8,080 nucleotides of DNA from an uncultured Eubacteriales bacterium. GTDB lineage: Bacteria > Bacillota > Clostridia > Oscillospirales > Oscillospiraceae. Location of the stretch: NCBI GenBank assembly GCA_900552725.1, contig USAT01000087.1, positions 1-8,080 of the forward strand, read 5' to 3'. Each line of letters starts with the position of its first letter. Within the stretch, counting starts at the first letter, position 1. Under the pieces are notes generated by a model. That model was given only the letters and a program-made list of their open reading frames with translations, ran no database searches and had not been told where the DNA came from. Of this stretch, positions 1-6,641 are shown piece after piece. Made by a program: the position numbers and the translations under genes.

Positions 1-925
1 CCGGGGCAGCGGCTTTTGCCGCCATAGCGGGCGCGGCCTGAGGCATGGCCTCCGCCGCGCCGCTGAAGAGGTTGGGCAGCCACTTTCGTGGCAGCAGTCC
101 ATAGGCCAGGGCACCCACCGCCGCCTCATACAGCGTCAGCCAGGGCCTGTCCGCGTCCAGCACCAGCGGGATGGCCGCCGCGCACAGGCAGAAGGCCAGT
201 CCCTGCAATAGCCGGTGGTATTTTTTCATCAGCGCCGCCGCCAATGCGCCGCAGCCGCACACCGCCGTCCATAGCAGCACCGGCGTCTCGCCCGTCAGGT
301 CGGCGCACAGGCCCACCAGCGCGCCCAGCGCCGCGGTGTAGGGCAGGGAGGGGGCGCGCACGCACAGCAGCGCCAGCCATGCCGCCATCATGCCGCAGGG
401 GGAGAAACCCGCCGCCTGGATCTGGGACAGGGCAGCCGTCACCGCTGTCAGGACGGTCAGCAGCTTCAGACGACCGTCCTGCCGCATCTCGTCCAGCCCG
501 CAGGCTGCCGCGGCCGCCACGGCGGATGCCGCCGCGCCCAGCGCCCACTGCACGGCGCTGCGGCCCACCAGATATACCGACTGCACCAGCAGCAGCGCTA
601 CCGCCGCCAGAAGGGGCGCGTAGCCCTTCCGGGCCCGCAGCTTCGTGTCGCAGAAGGCCAGGTTGGCGCAGTAGATCAGCAGCGCCGAGGCGGCAAAGCG
701 CAGGCCCGTCTGGAAATCGAACAGTACCAGTGCGCCCAGTCCGGCGCCCAGCAGCGACCACAGCCCCAGACCCTTTCCGCCGGAGACGGCCACCGCCGCC
801 AGCGACCACGGGGCGTACAGTCCGCCCACCCGGGCCACCGACAGGGCGAATACCAGCGCGGCCTGCAGTGCCCCGCGCTTCAATGCATCCGGTATGAACT
901 TGTCCCGCGCCTGTATCCGTTCCAT
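1..925 (-). CDS. spoIIE: SpoIIE-like sporulation membrane protein, N-terminal part (truncated at left edge)
   Basis: The minus-strand frame from the ATG at 923-925 stays open to base 1, giving 308 residues with no stop, so the gene continues beyond the window. An AGGAGG ribosome binding site (934-939) sits 8 bases before the start. After a short charged head (MERIQARDKF) the protein is almost entirely alternating hydrophobic stretches rich in Ala, Leu and Gly. I see about 8-10 possible membrane spans up to residue 280, then a positively charged turn (LLPRKWLPNLF) and an Ala/Pro-rich linker. This matches the N-terminal membrane domain of stage II sporulation protein E, which is normally about 800 residues, with a PP2C phosphatase domain at the C-terminus that activates sigma-F by dephosphorylating SpoIIAA. 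The phosphatase domain would lie outside the window, so the name rests on topology, size and motif feel only. Another polytopic membrane protein is possible. Confidence 0.6.
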   Translation of the reverse strand, partial: MERIQARDKFIPDALKRGALQAALVFALSVARVGGLYAPWSLAAVAVSGGKGLGLWSLLGAGLGALVLFDFQTGLRFAASALLIYCANLAFCDTKLRARKGYAPLLAAVALLLVQSVYLVGRSAVQWALGAAASAVAAAAACGLDEMRQDGRLKLLTVLTAVTAALSQIQAAGFSPCGMMAAWLALLCVRAPSLPYTAALGALVGLCADLTGETPVLLWTAVCGCGALAAALMKKYHRLLQGLAFCLCAAAIPLVLDADRPWLTLYEAAVGALAYGLLPRKWLPNLFSGAAEAMPQAAPAMAAKAAAP

Positions 926-941
926 GTGCCTGTCCTCCTCT

Positions 942-956
942 CGCCCGAACCGGGCG
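942..956 (-). repeat. GC hairpin in the spoIIE-like leader, next to the SD
   Basis: CGCCCG and CGGGCG form a perfect 6-bp inverted repeat around a 3-base loop. The stem ends two bases upstream of the AGGAGG at 934-939. If transcription starts near 966, this hairpin would make up much of the short leader. Read on the plus strand it is followed by TTTT, but no plus-strand gene precedes it. Confidence 0.5.
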
Positions 957-972
957 TTTTCCGCATGGGCCT

Positions 973-978
973 ATTGTA
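973..978 (-). promoter_or_regulatory. Possible -10 box of the spoIIE-like gene
   Basis: TACAAT reads toward the spoIIE-like gene, about 48 bases before its start codon. No TTGACA-like -35 lies at the usual 17-bp distance. At about 20 bp upstream there is a sequence (998-1006, plus-strand TTCGTCGGG) matching 6 of 9 positions of the Spo0A box TTTGTCRAA. In Bacillus subtilis the spoIIE promoter is known for a long -35/-10 spacing with Spo0A boxes, so the geometry is suggestive but the match is weak. Confidence 0.3.
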
Positions 979-1164
979 CGGGAAACAGGGCACATATTTC
1001 GTCGGGAAATAACGGCGCGGGGAAATATTCGGACGGGAGCACAGATAAGACACGGCGCGCAGTGCGACGCTGCCTTCCAGTAATTCCCACAAATAATTCG
1101 GAAATTCTCCATTTTCCTCAAAATTACCCCAAAAATTTTGTGAAAAACGTGGCGGCGCTCGTTA

Positions 1165-1193
1165 TTGAACCCTTTCCGGAAACAGGCTATAAT
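1165..1193 (+). promoter_or_regulatory. Sigma-A-type promoter of the dCMP deaminase gene
   Basis: TTGAAC at 1165-1170 and a perfect TATAAT at 1188-1193 are separated by exactly 17 bases. The start codon follows 32 bases after the -10 box, leaving a leader of about 25 bases that contains AAGGAGA (1213-1219). The upstream AT-rich block could act as an UP element. Confidence 0.8.
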
Positions 1194-1225
1194 CAAATAA
1201 AGTAACCATCGCAAGGAGAACCCCT

Positions 1226-1708
1226 ATGGAACGCATCAGTAAGGAAAACTACTATCTGAATATCGCCCAGACGGTGCTGGAGCGGGCCACCTGCCTGCGC
1301 CGGGTGTTCGGCGCCATCATTGTGAAGAACGACGAGATCATCTCCACCGGCTATAACGGCGCGCCCCGTGGCCGCCGCAACTGCGTGGACATGGGCCTGT
1401 GCACCCGCGAGGCCATGCGGGTGCCTCGGGGTGAGCGGTACGAGCTGTGCCGCAGCGTTCACGCCGAGGCCAACGCCATCATCTCCGCCGCCCGGCGGGA
1501 CATGGTGGGCGGTACGCTGTATCTGGTGGGCCGCAACGCTCAGACCGGCGAGCTGCTTCACGACGCCACCTCCTGCGCCATGTGCCGCCGCCTGGTGATC
1601 AACGCCGGGCTCTCCAAGGTGGTCATCCGCAATACCGAAACGGAATACTCCGTGGTGGACGTGCAGGACTGGGTGGATCTGGAGGATGACGTGCCCGATC
1701 TGCGGTAA
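1226..1708 (+). CDS. dCMP deaminase family protein (ComEB-like)
   Basis: This 160-residue zinc-dependent cytidine/deoxycytidylate deaminase fold protein probably converts dCMP to dUMP, the precursor for thymidylate, in the cytoplasm. The active-site signature is HAEANAI, with His79 as zinc ligand and Glu81 as proton shuttle. It is completed by Cys117 and Cys120 in SCAMCRRLVINAG. The N-terminal TCLRRVFGAIIV block and the GYNGAPRG turn (42-49) are typical of the dCMP deaminase/ComEB group. Extra cysteines at 53, 59 and 75 could bind the second structural zinc seen in some members. The usual Pro before the CxxC is Ser here. The start is set by AAGGAGA six bases upstream and by full family length. 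The gene has its own promoter and no co-directional partner within 240 bases. The family is secure; the exact substrate (dCMP) is inferred. Confidence 0.88.
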   Translation: MERISKENYYLNIAQTVLERATCLRRVFGAIIVKNDEIISTGYNGAPRGRRNCVDMGLCTREAMRVPRGERYELCRSVHAEANAIISAARRDMVGGTLYLVGRNAQTGELLHDATSCAMCRRLVINAGLSKVVIRNTETEYSVVDVQDWVDLEDDVPDLR

Positions 1709-1735
1709 GGAGATCGTCCAAGGGTAATAAAGCCC

Positions 1736-1852
1736 TGTAGGGGCGGACGACCCTGTCCGCCCTATCTTCACCGTGTGATCCATACGAGCGGGCCGATACC
1801 CCCAGGGTACTCGTTCCGCTATGCTCCACAGCGCTCGTCGTCGGCCCCTACG
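1736..1852. repeat. 117-bp foldback element with 15-bp terminal inverted repeats
   Basis: The left end TGTAGGGGCGGACGA (1736-1750) matches the reverse complement of the right end (1838-1852) at 13 of 15 positions. Inside are a perfect 8-bp hairpin (GGGCGGAC 1741-1748 with GTCCGCCC 1755-1762), a 7-bp pair ACGAGCG (1784-1790) / CGCTCGT (1832-1838), and a small TACCC/GGGTA hairpin (1797-1809). No open frame with a start signal lies within it, and I see no clear target-site duplication. It resembles a MITE or an intergenic palindromic repeat. Its first 11 bases recur at 4854-4864. Confidence 0.6.
1741..1762 (+). other. Perfect 8-bp hairpin after the dCMP deaminase gene
   Basis: GGGCGGAC and GTCCGCCC pair around a 6-base loop, 32 bases after the deaminase stop codon. 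It may slow or end transcription, but no T-run follows (CTATCTTC), so it is not a classic intrinsic terminator. It shares its left arm with the left end of the foldback element. Confidence 0.45.
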
Positions 1853-1953
1853 CCAAGTAAATAATGTTCCAGCAAAAACGCATCCCCCTTGCACCATCTA
1901 TCCGGCCTGAGGGCCTGATAATATAAAAAATGTATACGAAGGAGAATGTCACG

Positions 1954-3222
1954 ATGTTGAACGAAAAGACGATGGCCGCCTATACGGCCATCCTGCAGGA
2001 AGAGCTCCTGCTGGCCACAGGGTGTACAGAGCCCATCGCCGTCGCGTACTGTGCTGCCAAGCTGCGCGAGGTGCTGGGCGGAAAACCGGAAGAAGTGCTG
2101 GCCGAGGTCAGCGGCAACATTCTGAAGAACGTGAAATCCGTGGTCGTACCCAATACTGATGGCCGTCGCGGCATCGACGCTGCCATCGCGGTAGGTATTG
2201 TGGCGGGCGACGCGGACGCTGAGCTTCAGGTGATCGCCAACGTCACAGAGGATGACGCAGCCGCCATCCAGGGCTATCTGGATGCCACACCCATCAAGGT
2301 CACATGCCCCGAGACGCCGTGCCTGCTGGATATCTTCCTGCACGGCAAGCGGGAGGGGCACACCGCCGCCGTGCGGGTGGCCAACAACCACACCAACATC
2401 ATCTACATCGAAAGAGACGGCGAGATCCTGCTGGAAAAGCCCGTCACCGCCAACGCGGAGGACAATCTGCAGGACAAGAGCGTTCTCAACGTGAAAGACA
2501 TCATCACCTTCGCTGAAACCGTACCGTTATCCGCCATCGAGCCTGTCATCGGCAGGCAGATCGCCTGCAACACCGCCATCGCCCAGGAGGGCCTGAAAAA
2601 CAGCTGGGGCGCCAACATCGGCTCCACCCTCCTCCAGCGCAGCGACGACATCGAGACCCAGGCCCGGGCCTGGGCTGCCGCCGGGTCCGACGCCCGCATG
2701 AACGGCTGCGAGATGCCGGTGGTCATCTGCTCCGGCTCCGGCAACCAGGGCATCACCGCCTCCGTCCCCGTGTGGCGCTACGGCAAGCTCATGGGCGCCG
2801 ACGACGAAAAGATCCTGCGGGCCGTGTGCCTCAGCGACCTGATCACCATCCACCAGAAGACCGGCATCGGCCGCCTCAGTGCCTATTGCGGCGCGGTGAG
2901 CGCCGGTGTGGGCGCGGGCTGCGGCATCGCCTGGCTGCGGGGCGCGGACTATGAGGCCATCAGCCATACACTGGAAAACGCGGTGGCCATGATCTCCGGC
3001 TGCATCTGCGACGGCGCCAAGGCCAGCTGCGCCAGCAAGATCGCCATGGGCGTGGAGTGCGGTATGCTGGGCTACAACATGTATCTGGGCGGCAACAACT
3101 TCCAGCCCGGCCACGGCATCATGGGCAAGGACGTGGAGGACACCATCCGCCATGTGGGCGTGCTGGCGGCCCAGGGCATGCGGGAGACCGACCGGGTGAT
3201 CCTGAGAATTATGACGGAATAA
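1954..3222 (+). CDS. cyuA: L-cysteine desulfidase family protein (CyuA/UPF0597)
   Basis: This 422-residue protein belongs to the UPF0597/CyuA family (E. coli YhaM, archaeal L-cysteine desulfidase). These iron-sulfur enzymes split L-cysteine into pyruvate, ammonia and sulfide, and are distantly related to the Fe-S L-serine dehydratase alpha subunit. Family marks seen: ATGCTEPIA near the start (Cys24), SGNILKNVKSVVVPNTDG (53-70), SGSGNQGITASVPVW (260-274), then Cys312, Cys350, Cys352 and Cys359 in the C-terminal half, some of which with Cys24 are likely cluster ligands. The frame is open from an ATG at 1930, but AAGGAG (1939-1944) lies inside that extension and is 9 bases before the ATG at 1954, so 1954 is the start. 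The length is normal and the ending is intact at a strong terminator. No cysteine transporter or regulator is adjacent, and I found no convincing promoter before it. Family assignment is firm; substrate preference for cysteine over serine is inferred. Confidence 0.85.
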   Translation: MLNEKTMAAYTAILQEELLLATGCTEPIAVAYCAAKLREVLGGKPEEVLAEVSGNILKNVKSVVVPNTDGRRGIDAAIAVGIVAGDADAELQVIANVTEDDAAAIQGYLDATPIKVTCPETPCLLDIFLHGKREGHTAAVRVANNHTNIIYIERDGEILLEKPVTANAEDNLQDKSVLNVKDIITFAETVPLSAIEPVIGRQIACNTAIAQEGLKNSWGANIGSTLLQRSDDIETQARAWAAAGSDARMNGCEMPVVICSGSGNQGITASVPVWRYGKLMGADDEKILRAVCLSDLITIHQKTGIGRLSAYCGAVSAGVGAGCGIAWLRGADYEAISHTLENAVAMISGCICDGAKASCASKIAMGVECGMLGYNMYLGGNNFQPGHGIMGKDVEDTIRHVGVLAAQGMRETDRVILRIMTE

Positions 3223-3223
3223 A

Positions 3224-3274
3224 TTCACAAAAAGAGAACCGTATCGCCGCGCGATGCGGTTCTCTTTTTGTGAA
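3224..3274. terminator. Two-way terminator between cyuA and hom
   Basis: Eighteen perfect pairs (3224-3241 with 3257-3274) continue through a T-G wobble into ATCGC/GCGAT, closing on a 3-base CGC loop. That gives 24 stacked pairs with no bulge. The AAAAAGAGAACCG / CGGTTCTCTTTTT part gives a GC-rich core followed by five T on both strands, so it can end the two convergent genes. It begins one base after the cyuA stop codon. Confidence 0.92.
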
Positions 3275-3284
3275 AAATATTTCC

Positions 3285-4424
3285 TTACCGGATACCGGCG
3301 ATAAAGCAGGCGGGGTCGGCGGCAAGCTGCTTCCTGGCCCAGGCCAGCATCTCGTAGGTATTCACCGCGCCGGTCACCACGCCGTCGTCCCAGGTGTCGG
3401 CGGTGTGCTCCTTCAGCCACGCGTCGGGCGCGCTGGTGCGGACGTAGTAGGGATGGGCCTCGCCGCTGCCGTCCAGCGCCGTGGGCACGGCCTGCTGGGC
3501 ATAGAACCCCAGGCGGCCCTCCTGAATGGACAGGCAGTCCTGCATCACGTTGGCGGCGGTGGGTATCTGGCCCGCGCCCTGTCCGTAGAAGCTCTGACGG
3601 CCGATCTGCTCGCCCTCGTAGGTGATCAGGTTGAAGTTGGCGGGCACGGCGGCCTCCAGCGCACTGGCATCCACCAGTGTGGGCTCGATGTAGGCGCATA
3701 CGCCGCCCTCCGCCTGTGAGGCCTCCGCCAGCAGCTTGCAGGCGAAGCCCCGGCTCTGGAAGGTCTTGATATCCCCGTCGGTGACGGTGCGGATGCCGAA
3801 CATGGGGATGTCCTCCTCCCGCAGCAGGGCGTCAAAGGCGATGTTGGCGGAGATCACCAGCTTGCGGCGGATGTCGTCGCCGTCGATGTCGGCGCTGGGG
3901 TCGGCCTCGGCATAGCCCAGCTCCTGGGCCTGCTTGAGGATGGCGGGGAAGGAGACGGGGGCCTTGTGCATGGCGTCCATGATGAAGTTGCTGGTGCCGT
4001 TCATAATGCCGCCCACGCGGCAGATGGTGTCCAGCTTCTTGCACCGGGCCAGGTTCACCAGCCAGGGGATGCCGCCGCCCACCGCCGCCGTACACAGCAG
4101 CGCCTTGCCCTGGGCTTTGGCCAGCTCCGTCAGCTCCTGATAGTAGGCGGCGATCAGCGCCTTGTTGGCGGTGACCACATGCTTGCCCGCCTTCAGCGCG
4201 GCGGTGACGTACTCATAGGCGGGATGCAGGCCGCCCATCACCTCCGCCACGATGTCGATGCTCTCGTCGTGGAGGATATCCTCAAAATCATGGGTAGCGA
4301 TGTCGGCGATCTGGGGCTTTTCCGAGCGGACGAGGACACGGCGGACGTGAAGATCCTCCCGGCCGAGGCACCACTCGTATACGCCGCTGCCCACCACGCC
4401 GAAGCCCAGCAATGCAATATTCAT
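3285..4424 (-). CDS. hom: Homoserine dehydrogenase
   Basis: This enzyme reduces L-aspartate 4-semialdehyde to L-homoserine with NAD(P)H, at the branch to threonine and methionine. The 379 residues begin with a Rossmann dinucleotide loop GFGVVG (7-12), followed by VTANKALI with Lys88, NGTSNFI (142-148) and YAEADPSADIDGDDIRRK (171-188). By family alignment Glu173, Asp184 and Lys188 correspond to substrate-binding and catalytic residues. GQGAGQIPTA (281-290) closes the catalytic domain. The tail after residue 320 starts like an ACT domain (HPYYVRTSAPDAW) but is only about 55 residues long and does not look complete, whereas the Bacillus enzyme is about 430 residues with a full ACT domain. AAGGAGG (4431-4437) lies 6 bases before the ATG. 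The gene has its own promoter, with no thrB, thrC or lysC in the window. Confidence 0.94.
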   Translation of the reverse strand: MNIALLGFGVVGSGVYEWCLGREDLHVRRVLVRSEKPQIADIATHDFEDILHDESIDIVAEVMGGLHPAYEYVTAALKAGKHVVTANKALIAAYYQELTELAKAQGKALLCTAAVGGGIPWLVNLARCKKLDTICRVGGIMNGTSNFIMDAMHKAPVSFPAILKQAQELGYAEADPSADIDGDDIRRKLVISANIAFDALLREEDIPMFGIRTVTDGDIKTFQSRGFACKLLAEASQAEGGVCAYIEPTLVDASALEAAVPANFNLITYEGEQIGRQSFYGQGAGQIPTAANVMQDCLSIQEGRLGFYAQQAVPTALDGSGEAHPYYVRTSAPDAWLKEHTADTWDDGVVTGAVNTYEMLAWARKQLAADPACFIAGIR

Positions 4425-4456
4425 AATGACCCTCCTTAGTCAGTGAATTTTGTCCT

Positions 4457-4485
4457 ATTGTACACAACTCAAAAGCATTTGTCAA
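4457..4485 (-). promoter_or_regulatory. Consensus sigma-A promoter of hom
   Basis: On the minus strand a perfect TTGACA (4480-4485) and TACAAT (4457-4462) are 17 bases apart. The predicted leader is about 25 bases, too short for a riboswitch or T-box. The -35 box starts only five bases beyond the trxA terminator, so hom is insulated from upstream transcription and should be expressed strongly. Confidence 0.9.
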
Positions 4486-4490
4486 CGAAT

Positions 4491-4524
4491 AAAAACACGC
4501 AAGGCGTATGCCTTGCGTGTTTTT
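4491..4524 (-). terminator. Intrinsic terminator of trxA
   Basis: The stem ACACGCAAGGC / GCCTTGCGTGT closes on a 4-base loop (GTAT on the plus strand). It is extended by A/T pairs to 15 bp, with a run of T following on the minus strand. It starts seven bases past the trxA stop codon. The structure is symmetrical and would also work in the plus direction, although no plus-strand gene precedes it. Confidence 0.9.
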
Positions 4525-4531
4525 TGCGGTG

Positions 4532-4831
4532 TTATTTCAGCAGCTCCAGCAGCGCTTCCTTGGACGTTACGCCCACGGATTTTTTCAGTCCCTTGCCATC
4601 CCGGAAGGAGATGATCGTGGGGATGCTGCTGACCTGGAAGACCATGGCCAGCTGGGGATTTTCGTCCACGTCCACCTTGACCACCTTCACCTGCTGGGAG
4701 AGCTCCTCCAGCACAGGCGCCAGCATCTGACAGGGGCCGCACCAGGTGGCCCAGAAGTCCACCAGCACCGGCTCCGTGCTGTCCAGCACCAGCTCCTTGA
4801 AATTGTCCTCGTTTGCATGAAACAGAGCCAT
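4532..4831 (-). CDS. trxA: Thioredoxin
   Basis: This 99-residue single-domain thioredoxin is a cytoplasmic dithiol carrier that reduces protein disulfides and is itself reduced by thioredoxin reductase. The active site WCGPC is at residues 30-34 inside VLVDFWATWCGPCQMLAP. The cis-proline loop SIPT (69-72), the VDVDENPQLA strand-helix and the C-terminal helix KEALLELL complete the fold. The size is slightly short but within the family range. The same frame is open far upstream (to 5089), but that extension crosses a palindromic repeat and the end of asnS. AAAGGAG (4839-4845) sits 7 bases before the ATG at 4831, which fixes the start. It lies downstream of asnS in the same direction, 214 bases away; I found no clear separate promoter, so read-through from asnS is possible. 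It ends at a strong terminator. Confidence 0.93.
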   Translation of the reverse strand: MALFHANEDNFKELVLDSTEPVLVDFWATWCGPCQMLAPVLEELSQQVKVVKVDVDENPQLAMVFQVSSIPTIISFRDGKGLKKSVGVTSKEALLELLK

Positions 4832-4853
4832 TGCAATGCTCCTTTCCTTCATT

Positions 4854-4880
4854 TGTAGGGGCGGGGTTCTACCCCGCCCG
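4854..4880. repeat. TGTAGGGGCGG palindrome, second copy
   Basis: TGTAGGGGCGG (4854-4864) is identical to the left end of the foldback element at 1736-1746. The copy forms a perfect 9-bp hairpin (GGGCGGGGT 4859-4867 with ACCCCGCCC 4871-4879, loop TCT). The stem bases beyond the shared word differ from the first copy yet still pair, which indicates conservation of structure. It lies just before the trxA ribosome binding site. Confidence 0.7.
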
Positions 4881-5040
4881 TTCTGATTACGCATACAGTA
4901 TGCCCCAAAAAGCCACAAAAGCCTCGCAGAGTTCGCCGTCCGCAGACGGCGAAAAAATTCTTCTCGGCCGCCAGTGTGTCCGAAGGACGCGCGCAGTCGG
5001 CCGCGACCCTTTGGCAGCAAAATCGAAGATTTTGCGCCAG
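4881..5040. repeat. Palindrome-rich spacer between asnS and trxA
   Basis: Four further inverted repeats fill this stretch: GCATAC/GTATGC (4891-4903); TTCGCCGTC/GACGGCGAA (4932-4953, 9 bp, 4-base loop); CGGCCG at 4965-4970 and 4998-5003 enclosing an 8-bp stem with two G-T pairs (4974-4992); and GCAAAATC/GATTTTGC (5017-5035) extended by TGGC/GCCA (5012-5039). None is followed by a T-run in the asnS direction. The density suggests a structured dispersed repeat or an RNA processing region. A reading frame crosses it but has no start signal of its own. Confidence 0.6.
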
Positions 5041-5045
5041 CTCTC

Positions 5046-6440
<1,395 letters not shown>

Positions 6441-6481
6441 ATTATTTTCACCTTTTTCTGTGAGATTTTGCAGTATCCGTT

Positions 6482-6510
6482 ATTATATACCATTATGGGG
6501 CCTTTTACAA
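6482..6510 (-). promoter_or_regulatory. Sigma-A-type promoter of asnS
   Basis: On the minus strand TTGTAA (6505-6510) and a perfect TATAAT (6482-6487) are separated by 17 bases. The -10 box lies about 41 bases before the asnS start codon. Confidence 0.8.
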
Positions 6511-6521
6511 GGCTGTATTTG

Positions 6522-6540
6522 CCGCCATAGCGGGCTTTTT
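6522..6540 (+). other. Small terminator-like hairpin between divergent promoters
   Basis: CCGC/GCGG (6522-6533, loop CATA) is followed on the plus strand by GC and six T. The stem is only 4 bp and no plus-strand gene leads into it. It could block stray transcription toward psuK. The surrounding 18 bases recur exactly near the left edge of the window. Confidence 0.35.
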
Positions 6541-6568
6541 TGCACCGAAAATACCCCTTTGCGGGGGC

Positions 6569-6597
6569 TTGACAAATCAGCAGAAGTTGTGTATAGT
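6569..6597 (+). promoter_or_regulatory. Near-consensus promoter of the psuK-psuG operon
   Basis: A perfect TTGACA (6569-6574) and TATAGT (6592-6597) are 17 bases apart. The predicted transcription start is around 6603-6605, giving a leader of about 38 bases with GGAGGTGA (6630-6637) before the GTG start codon. The -10 box overlaps the left arm of an inverted repeat, so this strong promoter is likely under repression. Confidence 0.88.
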
Positions 6598-6629
6598 AAG
6601 CATGTGATTAAGAAATAATTTTTGCTTAC
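6596..6629. promoter_or_regulatory. Candidate operator: GTAAGCA-N20-TGCTTAC
   Basis: Perfect 7-bp arms GTAAGCA (6596-6602) and TGCTTAC (6623-6629) are separated by 20 bases. The right arm ends directly before the Shine-Dalgarno sequence. The left arm overlaps the -10 box and lies upstream of the likely transcript start. The repeat would therefore act as DNA rather than as an mRNA hairpin. An inner ATTA/TAAT pair (6607-6619) adds symmetry. The winged HTH domain encoded by the next gene is the obvious candidate to bind it. Confidence 0.5.
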
Positions 6630-6641
6630 GGAGGTGAGACC

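Larger units (their letters stand above)
926..1225. other. Divergent intergenic region, spoIIE-like / dCMP deaminase
   Basis: These 300 bases hold no supportable gene. Contents: the SD and hairpin of the spoIIE-like gene, a possible -10 for it, three GGGAAAYA words at 980-987, 1004-1011 and 1020-1027, an AT-rich block around 1081-1147 with a 7-bp inverted repeat (CAAAATT 1119-1125 and AATTTTG 1134-1140), a TTTGTGAAA at 1137-1145 that is one base off a Spo0A box, and the dCMP deaminase promoter and SD. Open frames crossing the region on either strand lack ribosome binding sites and protein-like composition. Confidence 0.7.

Noticed and set aside
126..1214. Long minus-strand open frame (362 codons) overlapping the spoIIE-like gene
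   Set aside because: It has no ribosome binding site and a Gly/Arg/Ala-heavy composition typical of GC-rich shadow frames. The overlapping frame from 925 has a perfect SD and clear membrane-protein character.
1193..1897. Minus-strand frame spanning the dCMP deaminase gene and the foldback element
   Set aside because: It is antisense to a clear gene and only stays open because of GC-rich codon bias.
1894..1929. Promoter for cyuA around GATAAT at 1917-1922
   Set aside because: No acceptable -35 lies 16-18 bases upstream; the nearest TTGCAC is 22 bases away. I could not support a specific promoter.
1930..1953. Earlier ATG at 1930 as the start of the cysteine desulfidase
   Set aside because: No SD precedes it. 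The AAGGAG at 1939-1944 lies inside the extension and serves the ATG at 1954.
2527..3699. 390-codon minus-strand frame across the end of cyuA and hom
   Set aside because: It runs antisense to cyuA and out of frame through hom and the terminator hairpin, with no start signal. The composition is not protein-like.
4854..5040. CRISPR array or tRNA in the repeat-rich spacer
   Set aside because: There are no regularly spaced direct repeats. The hairpins do not form a cloverleaf, and no T-loop consensus was seen.
6441..6481. T-box riboswitch before asnS
   Set aside because: T-boxes are common before Firmicute synthetase genes, but the predicted leader is only about 35 bases, with no terminator or T-box core.
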